Shown in pieces: positions 22,601 to 30,039 of a DNA stretch of 30,039 nt. A program made the position numbers and the translations under genes. Below the pieces are notes generated by a model. It searched no databases and was not told the origin of the DNA. It was given only the letters and a program-made list of their open reading frames with translations. Origin of the DNA: Beroe ovata (lineage: Eukaryota > Ctenophora > Nuda > Beroida > Beroidae); contig CAMPET010000103.1 in NCBI GenBank assembly GCA_946803715.1, positions 204,956 to 234,994 of the forward strand, in the 5' to 3' direction. The first letter of the stretch is position 1. Every line of letters starts with the position of its first letter.

Positions 22601-25600
22601 ACAGATCTTAATAAGTACAACTAAGGTATCTGGCGTTAATGTACGTGTGACGTCAGCAAAGCGTCACGTGACGTTATCATGAATCACGTGACTGCGGTCA
22701 GGCTGACACGTGACGCTGTCGAACAGCAGTGAGCTCATCACGTGGCTGTAACACGTGGTGTATTCCCTAGCAACGTCAGAATGTCACGTGACGTAACGAC
22801 ACACTATTGTGAGTGTTAAGAGCCATTATATATCTGGACCAATATTTCACAGCCTTGCTACAAGAGACGTGCCTAGAAATACATACACGAAAAGTTATTT
22901 TGGTAAATCTTGACTGGTGTAGCAAGTGTTGAGAATTCCAGTGAATTCCCAACAATACTCCGACCTCTTACGACTTACATTCACAACAATGCTGACCTCT
23001 TATTAAACAATGGACGGATTATATTTTCCGTATTTTCGAATAGCATGCTAGAAACAATGCGTATTATATTTGAAAATTACACTTTTTGACATGATTACAT
23101 CATGGAGAGGAAAGACTCGCTGCTACTGCTTTGTAATTAATCGAGAAATTCACACTACTATAGCTTGTCAGGAAGTAGGGACGTAATTTACACCACTCTA
23201 TTGTTATTAATTTTACGGGGGGTAACTGACATCATTATTTAATGGTGGTCGTGTGAAATTGATTCCTGTATACCCTACTCACATGAAGGTGGAACATCCA
23301 TTATGAAGAGTGGTGTCAAGTGAAGTGGTGTCAAGTGAAGAGGTGTCAAGTGAAGTGGAGTCGGGAGCGATATCTTCATGGGATTGTGTCTCAAGAAGTG
23401 TTGACACATTCATGAATGAGCTGTCCTTGGGTTGAAGAGGATAGCTTGAAGAGGAATGATTAGTGAGGAATGACTCGCAGTGAGTGTTGTCTGGTTGAGG
23501 AATGTTTGACGAAGGAGCAGGCTCACAGACAGGAAAATGTGTGGAGGGGTGTGCATCCGTGACTGATAGAGTGTCTGAAGTATAGGATAAAATGAGATAT
23601 GAGAATGAATGAACGCAGCATCTACTGTACCTACTAACAACAAACAGGCTGACTTGCCGACAGACACACGGACAGAAGATCACAGACAGACGATCCCATG
23701 ATTCCACACTTACTTATATGAGGGACGTCGGCACAGTTGCTCTCTCTGGAGAGCTCTCTTCTCCTCCTCTCCCCCATCCTGAGGGAAAAATGCTGTTACT
23801 TCCAGCGGTTAATTTCATCCAGAACATTTCCTGATTTTGTGCCAGGAGAAAAATTCGGTTTGCATCGGCGCAAAAACGCTTGCGGAGCATCCAATTTCAT
23901 GAGATTTGGAGACTGAGAGTCGCCAATTGGAAATTTGATAAGTCACTGCAGGGCCAGTATTATCAGAATCTTGCAATATATAAATTAGATTTGGCATCAC
24001 ATGGTTACAGAGTTGGGACATTGCCAACTGTACCGGATGAGTCTGTACACCACGAACACATCCAATCACAAACACTGGGACAGACAAACACATACAGACA
24101 AAGGGTGCACCTAGGTCTACCCACAAAACGTTTGTGAAAGTACATATCATTCCCCCCATATCATATTACCTGTACTTAGCACACATAATTTTTCGCAAAT
24201 CTGAACCAAGAGACCCCATTACCACAGACAACTCATTCCTGTTGACATAAATCATGACATCATTCATTCAGTAATGATGAGTTTCTTGTGATGGGAATCA
24301 TATGAATTGAGTCTCGAGATGAATGTTAACGAAGATCACAATGTACAATGTATTAAGTATAGTGAGTAGCAACTTCATACCATGGTTATGTTTAATTCTG
24401 TTAACTTCTACCATGAATGTATATTGTACACACTACACAGTATTATGTTCTGATGCCTATTTTGTAACATCATTTTCTCACTTTTATCTCAGCACAACAA
24501 TGAAGCACTTATCATTCTCTCTCTCTATAATAGTAAGGGACAATGGGAGTTTCATCTCATCCCTTTATGAGAAACACTCGTCCCCATTGTTCCTAACAAC
24601 ACTCGATCCAGGACAATGGGTGTTCACATATGGGCGGGACCTAAGTACACTTTGCCTGTTTATGTATGCGTTTATGTATGCGTTTTAGAAAACTTGTGAG
24701 TATAGGGAGTGTATGAATGCATGTGTTGTGTGTGATTATTTAAAACCTTTCAACAACAAGTGGCAAGTGTTGGAAAAAATAGGAAAACACTTGAGAAAAG
24801 TGTTTTTGTTCACTTATAACAGTAAACAGTATACTTATTGTCCATCCTGTAAACAGTATAGTCATAGATTGCAACTATAACAATTCTTTCCTAATAGATT
24901 CCCACTGGAATATGACGTGGATTACTTTTAAAGCCGAAACATTACAATATCATGTTATAGTGAAAATTCGCCAACGTGTTTACAAATGCTGTTAGCTGAA
25001 CGTGAAGGCCAGTAATGAACAGAAATCAGAAGAACATATGCACCGTGGGAGTCTGGGGGCGCATTTATCTATATTAAGAAATTGCCTGCATTTTTAGAAA
25101 GGAAAAAATCTCATTATTAACCGATTAATGAATATGCTTATTCATTACTAGCGGTAAAATATCCACTAGAACTGTAAAGAAGATTTAAATATTTATGGAA
25201 TAGATAGCGCACATTTTCATCAATGCTTAATGGATGTTAGATAGCAAAGATGAATATGTATATGAAAATGTGCTGAACCTTTTGACTGCTTTCAGGGGCT
25301 CCAACCTACTCCAATACTATTCTTACCATCACTGGATGATATATCAGTGGAAAATGACATTGATACGTCTTTGAACGACTTGCATCTGATAGGTTCGCCA
25401 TAATTATGTCGCATCGCCTTGGATGGCCATTTTTGGATGGCAAAGTACACTATAATAGCTTCATTCTTTACTATGATTAGGATGAAACTTTAATCACCGC
25501 AATTCTCGTTTAGCATTCCCCAGTCCCCACATTAACACACGACAATTGTCAATGAACCTAATACCATAATGGGTAAAATCACAGTATTACCGGGGGACCT

Positions 25601-25910
25601 ACCTACCTATTTCACCTATTTCTCCGTCCGTTGATCTTCAATAAAGCCGTCTGCTGTGACCGCTCCNTGCTGAATGCACCATATCAGTCCAATCCAAATC
25701 AACTACAGCCTAGTACAATAATGTTGCTTATTCTGGCAACATGTACCAAGTAACAAACACAACGCGGGATAAACAATACAAATCAACACAACTGTGGGAC
25801 ACCAACTTGTATCATGGAGTTGGCAACATTCCAACACAAATCACAACAATGATGCTCACTTGACGTTCGAAGGAATTTTGCAGCAAGTCGTCTGTAGAAT
25901 TGTTATCCAT
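16059..25910 (-). CDS. CREB1: CREB/CREM/ATF1-family bZIP transcription factor
   Basis: The exons are 25910-25860 (tentative first), 23778-23714, 22035-21887, 21035-20896, 17817-17695, 16568-16402 and 16230-16059, with GT-AG introns and consistent phases. The basic form is 867 nt, 288 aa. The KID reads REQLCRRPSYKKILDELASE and is split between exons after the SYK codon. Ser37 in RRPSY matches the PKA/CaMK target (CREB Ser133) that recruits CBP/p300. A Ser/Asn-rich middle follows, including seven Asn in a row. The C-terminal basic region KKREIRLMKNREAARHCR with VKKKEY and the zipper LKCLEERVQILEGQ...LKAL bind CRE DNA as a dimer. The N terminus is short, with no Gln-rich Q1 domain seen. Relative to vertebrates, the basic region has Glu to His and Arg to Val beside the conserved Asn-Ala-Cys-Arg core. 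The first exon (MDNNSTDDLLQNSFERQ) rests only on an ATG, a good donor and phase. The symbol marks the family, since the gene probably predates the CREB1/CREM/ATF1 split. Confidence 0.93.
16583..16755. repeat. Purine-rich minisatellite in CREB intron 5
   Basis: Repeated GAGTGAGGGGAGAACAGAGG blocks at about 16619, 16664 and 16722 with irregular spacing. On the transcribed minus strand this is a ~170-nt pyrimidine tract running into the 3' splice site of the exon starting at 16568. Confidence 0.85.
16869..16916 (-). other. Candidate CREB cassette exon or alternative first exon
   Basis: On the minus strand ATGATGTCTGTCACTCAA ends at a strong donor GTACGT. It is in phase 0, so it reads MMSVTQ straight into VIQAPRTALI of the exon at 16568. 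An AG at 16918-16917, with a TACTAAT branch-point-like sequence upstream, would also allow a 48-nt in-frame internal exon of 16 codons (FPHGTSLLVSMMSVTQ). It could therefore be an internal cassette, the first coding exon of a short DNA-binding-domain protein, or both. Confidence 0.5.
17052..17070. promoter_or_regulatory. Tandem pair of perfect CREs
   Basis: TGACGTCA at 17052-17059 and 17063-17070, with TAA between them and one helical turn (11 bp) apart. They lie about 165-185 bp upstream of the mini-exon ATG in the transcribed direction. A TTTATA sequence lies about 20 bp further downstream. This is a candidate cAMP-responsive intronic promoter. Confidence 0.65.
17166..17205. promoter_or_regulatory. 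Two CACGTG E-boxes near the CRE pair
   Basis: GTCACGTGAC at 17164-17173 and GTCACGTG at 17198-17205. The first is the extended E-box preferred by bHLH-Zip factors such as USF, MITF and TFEB. Confidence 0.5.
18373..18453. promoter_or_regulatory. CRE plus CRE-like half-site group in CREB intron 4
   Basis: A full TGACGTCA at 18373-18380 is followed by TACGTCAC, TGACGTTA and TTACGTCA-type variants within 80 bp. Confidence 0.45.
19307..19314. promoter_or_regulatory. Full CRE in CREB intron 4
   Basis: TGACGTCA, one of six perfect CREs inside this gene. Confidence 0.4.
19592..19764. repeat. TG microsatellite containing an assembly gap
   Basis: (TG)n runs into 94 Ns (19650-19743) and resumes after it, so the true array length is unknown. 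Apparent open frames across it are artefacts. Confidence 0.97.
20361..20448. promoter_or_regulatory. E-box cluster 1 (four CACGTG in 88 bp)
   Basis: CACGTG at 20361, 20371, 20392 and 20443, interrupted by a GA microsatellite at about 20415-20432. It lies in CREB intron 4, about 460 bp upstream of the 20896 exon boundary in plus coordinates. Confidence 0.55.
21029..21150. repeat. 49-50-bp minisatellite spanning a CREB splice acceptor
   Basis: Units beginning GGACCTGGGAAAATGG recur at 21032, 21081 and, diverged, 21131. The first unit contains the real 3' splice site (AG at 21037-21036). The second carries a copy of it one unit upstream in the transcript. Confidence 0.85.
21334..21347. promoter_or_regulatory. 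CRE overlapping an E-box
   Basis: TGACGTCA (21334-21341) is directly followed by CACGTG (21342-21347 as ACACGTGG), a composite bZIP and bHLH-Zip target in CREB intron 3. Confidence 0.45.
22648..22790. promoter_or_regulatory. E-box cluster 2 with CRE (six CACGTG in 126 bp)
   Basis: A perfect CRE at 22648-22655, then CACGTG at 22665, 22685, 22707, 22739, 22752 and 22785. Several extend to TCACGTGACG, fusing an E-box with a CRE half-site. The cluster lies in the intron that splits the KID. Confidence 0.65.
23283..23574 (-). other. Candidate alternative CREB exon (Ser/Thr-rich)
   Basis: On the minus strand an acceptor (ACTTCAG) at 23576-23575 and a strong donor (GTGAGT) after 23283 bound a 292-nt segment. 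It is open in one frame for 96 codons (DTLSVTDAHPSTHF... to ...CSTFM), rich in Ser/Thr. It includes a 15-bp repeat (GGTGTCAAGTGAAGT, ~23310-23356) that encodes SLDTT-like units. Its exit phase fits the exon at 22035, so CSTFM would join KILDEL. Its entry phase (1) does not fit the KID exon ending at 23714. It would therefore have to be a separate first exon, starting at an internal Met, or follow another unseen exon. Confidence 0.35.
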
Positions 25911-26330
25911 GTGAGTCTAATAATGACGATCACGTTATCTCTTTCTCCCTGCAATGTATTGACATTGTCATAACCATGTTGTAACATGAAAACATCTCTC
26001 TCATTATATTAATCCTCTGCCCACACACTCGCTCTCTCTCTCTCTCTCTCTCTGCAAATTGGTCACGTGACCACTGACCAGTACTCCAGTACCGCAGTGT
26101 ACCCTAATTGGGCAGGAGCTCCCAACAGAGAAGCTCCTTTACGTACCGAGTTATTATACACCAGCTCAGTATCGACTCTGTGTGTACAGCATCATAGCAG
26201 TGAACGAAGTGGCTACGTAGCAATGACAAATAACGCTGCGCTATTTTCATTGGAAGATCGGCCCTGACGTGGGATGACATAATATTCCGCAAAGTTATTT
26301 AGAGACGAGTGGACGGGCATATCCGTATTG
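25911..26330. promoter_or_regulatory. Presumed main promoter side of CREB
   Basis: The perfect 12-bp palindrome GGTCACGTGACC (26061-26072) lies about 150 bp upstream of the tentative ATG, next to a TC microsatellite (about 26033-26053). A CRE half-site TGACGTGG lies near 26265. No clear TATA box was seen. The assignment depends on the first exon being right. Confidence 0.4.
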
Positions 26331-27200
26331 TGATGCGCGCGGCGCGAAAAATTGAATTCTCATTTTGGAGGAGACTTTAGTTGATATTTCATATTGACAA
26401 TTCTGAATTCTGTTGTCCGACAACTTCGAACTTGTCAGGTGATGCTAGACCGGTGATGCAAGCCGTAGAAGGCCTTCGATGTGGGCGCGCGCGCCACCGC
26501 GTTGTCGATCAATGACATGATAGACCCTGACGAAAATTTCTTTTTTAGTTTTGCGCGCGCGGCGCCAACTTATTCTCGCGGCTTACAATTGCATAATGCA
26601 TCCACAATCGCAACGCGGGCGCGCGGTAAAATCCCGTCAGCTGCAGCGAGTGCAGGCGTCGGGCCGAAATATTGCGCGGTGCCCAGGCCCATTGCATCAA
26701 ATTGATCAATCTTGGCAACGCCGCGCGCGCTTGCCGGCGTTGTCACTTGTCATCTGACCATTGTTCATGTTTCATGCGCGCGCGCCCTCGATTGCGGCCG
26801 CGGTGCTGGATCAAGAGAAATAACATCTGCAAGTGCGCGCGGCTCGCGTCAGCTGGTCTTAGCAAATGCAACATAAAGCGCTTTTTAATTTTATATTTAC
26901 TGTGCACACGTTGCGCCCCGGCCCCTCACCACTCACTTTACTGAAAAGTCGTAAAAATAAATGTAAAACAAAAAAGGAAACGCGCAGCGCGCGCCCCTGT
27001 TTGTGCACACGTTGCGCCCCCCTGTTCTACTCAGTGAACTGAAACTGAAAGGTCGTAGAAAGCAGCGGCGCGCGCGGAGTATTTGGGTCACGCAGCGCGG
27101 GAACAGCCCCTGTTCTACCCAGTGCAGTGAACTGAAAAGTCGTAGAAAGGACGCAGCGCGCGCGGAGTATTTGGGTCACACAGCGCGGGAACAGGAATTT
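26330..27200 (-). repeat. GC-rich repeat block, inverted relative to 7.1-8.2 kb
   Basis: Copies of the GC-rich repeat appear as reverse complement at about 26902-26999 (partial), 27003-27101 and 27107-27190 (GTGCACACGTTGCGCCCC through CTGAACTG/AAAGTCGTAGAAAG to TATTTGGGTCACGCAGCGCG). A diverged partner of the 8085-8205 segment is at about 26440-26590. CpG is abundant. No transposase was found. Confidence 0.8.
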
Positions 27201-28384
27201 GGGTCGCGCAGTGCAGGAAGTGGAACATACATGAACATCGAATCTATATAAACATTCAACCAACTGTTTTTCGCGCCTTCATGATCATCTATATCTGATA
27301 TCTGCATCGCGTAAAGCTCGCGGAGCTCGGAGTTGAGTCAATGAGTCACGCGTGTTCACTTTCAGTGGTTAATCATAATGTTATCAGCCCACTGTTTCTA
27401 GCGAGATCAAGATGTAACAGTGCACACACACAAACATCCGACTGAATATGATTGCTATTCTAGCCGGGCTCGGGCCACGCGGGTGTCCCCTATCACTAAT
27501 TGCAAAATCAAGAATAGACTTCAGATTAAAGTATAAGATTAAGTATCTGTATAAAGCATAAACTTAAGTTAAAGGAATAATGTTAAAGTTAAGTTAAAGG
27601 AATAATGGGTGGGCATTGTCGCTGGTCGTACTCGTTACACGTGCTTATACACAGACCCTGATACTCAGATCATAACTTAAACTTAAAGTTAAACTAAGTT
27701 GTCAGAATTCGCATTAACAGTAAAACCGAATAATCGCAATTTCAGTTTAACAAAATCAAATGCAGATGTCCTAAAATTCAATGACAATCATATTGATTTC
27801 TAAGAATGGACATACAACATAGTGAATCATTGAATCAAAAATGGATCTAGAGCTTAAAAATCAACCCGCAAACACTATAATTAACTACAAGTACTCAGAC
27901 TCAGTTCTTCTAGTTTCTACGCGAAATTTGGGTCATAATATTCTGTCCATGTAACACGTCCACCAGTAAGAATTAGAGATGGGCTGTCATTGTTATGCTG
28001 TGCACAATGTGTTCGCGGCTCTTAGGTCACTTCTCAGTTCTCGTCATCACCCTGGAAATAAAACTGGGATTACCTTGATAAGATTATGAAAGAATGTTTG
28101 ATACAAATTGAAATACAGTAGGTAAAGGTGAAAGTGCTGTGGCCCGCCTCCCTTTATCGTTGGAGTTAACATGCAAACAGGCTGGCGCCACTCAGCCTGC
28201 CTCCCTCGGCCTAACACTTGTTGACAAAGCCACAGCCAAGTGAAAATAGCTCGGAGTGAAGCACGAAGCGGGGATAACTCTCCACGTAGTCAACATTCTT
28301 CTCTAATTGAGTCCTTGTCTCTGTGGAATGGATAACTATCCGGAACAAGAAGTCTTCAGCGCTATCGTGGTCTCCGTTCTCCGT
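27201..28384. other. No gene seen
   Basis: AT-rich DNA with a short AAGTTAAAGGAATAATG duplication near 27572-27607. A possible terminal exon on the minus strand (about 28050-28030) is discussed under rejected items. Confidence 0.5.
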
Positions 28385-29222
28385 TATTGACCGCTTTTGA
28401 TCTCTGTTCTTCTTTGATCTCTGTTTTTGAATTTTCATCTTTGGTCTTTTTTCCGTATTCTTTATCGTTGTTCTTTGTTCTTTTTTTTTCAATTCTTTAT
28501 CTAATTCTCCGTTCTTCTTTTTTGTTCTTTCCCATAATTCTATTTTTCTTCATATTTGGTCTTCATTCTTCTTTCTTCATCAGTATTCTTCGCTATTCTT
28601 CATCTTTGTTTTTCGTTCCTCCTTTTGTTCTTCATTTTTAGTCTCCACTCGCTTCTCTGTTCTTCGGTTTTAATCTTTGTTCTTCTTTCTTTATCTTTGT
28701 TCTTCGTTTGTCTTCTTTTATCCCATAAATTATCACATAAATTCACAAGGCTTTACTTCACAAAACTACACCTCACAATTGTACAACACTTCAACTTACC
28801 TCACCTCACTACACTACACTTCAATTAGCCTCACCTCACCTCACTTAACTTTAATTCACATGTTCTTTATCTTCAGTCTCCTTTCTTCTTCTTTTTGTTC
28901 GCCTTTGATCTCTGTTCTTCTTTCTTTATCTTCGTTCTTTGCCTTGTCAGTTCTTTTTCTTTCATATCTTTTTTCTTCATATTCATTCTTTGTTCTTCTT
29001 CCATTATCTTTGTTATTCGTTTTTTTCTTCGCTCTTTATCCTTGTTCTTCATTCTTCGCCTTTTTCTTAATTCGTCATCTTTGGTCTTTGTTAGTTATCA
29101 CTTAACCTCACAAGACTCCACCTTACAGTTGCTCAGCACTTCAAGTTCAATTAACATCACCTCACCTCATTACACTTCACTGCACTTCACCTCAATACAT
29201 TTCACCTCACTTATTTTCACAG
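28385..29222. repeat. Pyrimidine-rich low-complexity region, duplicated (~360 bp period)
   Basis: TTCTTC/TTTGTTC-rich tracts at about 28400-28720 and 28870-29095 alternate with TCACCTCACCTCA-type tracts at about 28733-28862 and 29095-29222. This indicates a diverged tandem duplication. The long Leu/Phe/Ser open frames across it come from composition alone. Confidence 0.8.
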
Positions 29223-29264
29223 CAACAGTCACGAAGCCTCACCACATACTCGACGTGCATTTCN

Positions 29265-29520
29265 TGTTTGAATGAGTGCAAGTGCTCTGATGGGACTAAG
29301 TGTTCGAAAGAATGTAAGTGTAAGAATGAGTGTGAGTGTTCGGATGAGTACACGCCACGGCTGAGTGTAAGTAGTCGAATGAGTTTGAGAGTTCCAATGA
29401 GTGTCTGTGATTGATGAGTATAACGTGGTGACCAGGTTTTGCATGTGACATTGTGTAGAATGAGTGCAGAATAAGTATGTCATTGTCAATCTACAATGTG
29501 AGTGAATGAGATGATATTAG
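29265..29520. repeat. Degenerate VNTR, GAATGAGTGTGAGTGTTC-like units
   Basis: Imperfect repeats of about 20-25 bp built on GAATGAGTG/GAGTGTTC. No gene was seen from here to the window end, apart from simple repeats. Confidence 0.7.
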
Positions 29521-29984
29521 TTGGATGGGAGTGTGAGAACTAAAATTTGAGTCCCTGTGGCAACATACATGAAACTTTCAGCCTCCATGTCACTGTCACT
29601 TATTTTGACAAACTCACTGAAACACGTTTTGTCACATTGACACACTTCTTGTCGCATTGTCATTCTATTTGTGTCACAATTTTTGTGTTGACTTTCCCGT
29701 CCCACTTAAATGCGGGACGGAATCAATGCATGATCCCGTATACCGTATCATAAGGCTGTGTCAGTGTGAGTTAGGGAGGAGAGGGTGAATGAATCAAAAT
29801 AGCTCAGAGAGTAAGTCGGCATGTTAGGGTGCAGGGGGTTTCCCGGTCTATCTATGACTATGAGGAGGTAGGTGAAAATGAGTCAGTGGTGAGACTACAC
29901 TTGAGCACCTTAGTGCACGGTGAGAAATGAGCGTGTGTTTGAATTCGTTGTGCCAAGGACTTGGGGTTGTGTAACTATTCATGC

Positions 29985-30039
29985 GACTGTGTGTGTGTGT
30001 GTGTGTGTGTGTTTGTTTGAGTCTGTGTGTGTGTGTGTG
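29985..30039. repeat. TG microsatellite at window edge
   Basis: (TG)n with minor interruptions, reaching the last base. Confidence 0.95.

Noticed and set aside
25600-25680. Minus-strand segment reading GAVTADGFIEDQRTEK as a CREB N-terminal exon
   Set aside because: The frame meets TAG before any usable donor and the phase does not fit the known exons; an N also falls inside it.
28030-28050. Possible last exon on the minus strand (acceptor TTTATTTCCAG, then GDDEN and stop)
   Set aside because: Five codons after a plausible acceptor is too little evidence, and no upstream exon could be recognised within the window.
28387-29275. Long Leu/Phe/Ser-rich open frames on the plus strand
   Set aside because: They follow directly from TTC/CTT low-complexity sequence and overlap in several frames.

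Overview
The window is nuclear DNA from a multicellular animal, most likely a marine invertebrate. Every recognisable gene is split by GT-AG introns. One gene encodes a CREB-family factor with a kinase-inducible domain, a combination typical of Metazoa. Introns and intergenic DNA carry CA/TG microsatellites, minisatellites, a 330-bp tandem array and a probable MITE. A sponge or other early-branching animal is possible, but the sequence does not settle the phylum.

Four genes lie head-to-tail on the minus strand. From left to right they are: (1) an unidentified 227-aa membrane protein, 606-1705, five exons; (2) DNAJC3/p58IPK, the ER-lumen TPR and J-domain co-chaperone, 2668-6840, thirteen exons, 499 aa; (3) somatic cytochrome c, 8865-14216, four exons, 103 aa; (4) a CREB/CREM/ATF1-type bZIP factor, 16059 to about 25910, seven exons plus alternative candidates. 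I read the exon joins by hand from homology, splice sites and codon phase, and all listed joins keep frame. The genes do not form an operon. They are ordinary neighbours in ER proteostasis, respiration/apoptosis and cAMP-regulated transcription.

Non-coding landscape: 7.1-8.2 kb and 26.3-27.2 kb hold a GC-rich repeat family in opposite orientations, and the first locus carries two abutting perfect palindromes. Cytochrome c intron 2 contains 4.6 copies of a 330-bp satellite-like unit and a 93-bp foldback element with 8-bp flanking repeats. From 28.4 kb to the end is pyrimidine-rich low-complexity DNA and VNTR with no gene seen. There is one 94-N gap inside a TG microsatellite (19650-19743), and single Ns at 22120, 25667 and 29264.

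The most interesting system is in the CREB gene. Its introns contain six perfect full CRE sites (TGACGTCA) and dense clusters of CACGTG E-boxes. Two CREs 11 bp apart lie just upstream, in the direction of transcription, of a mini-exon with an ATG that splices in frame to the DNA-binding-domain exons. This is the layout of the vertebrate CREM intronic promoter that makes the repressor ICER. A second candidate exon could replace the phospho-acceptor serine exon. Together these suggest an autoregulated activator/repressor locus within one invertebrate CREB gene. This is an inference that needs transcript evidence.
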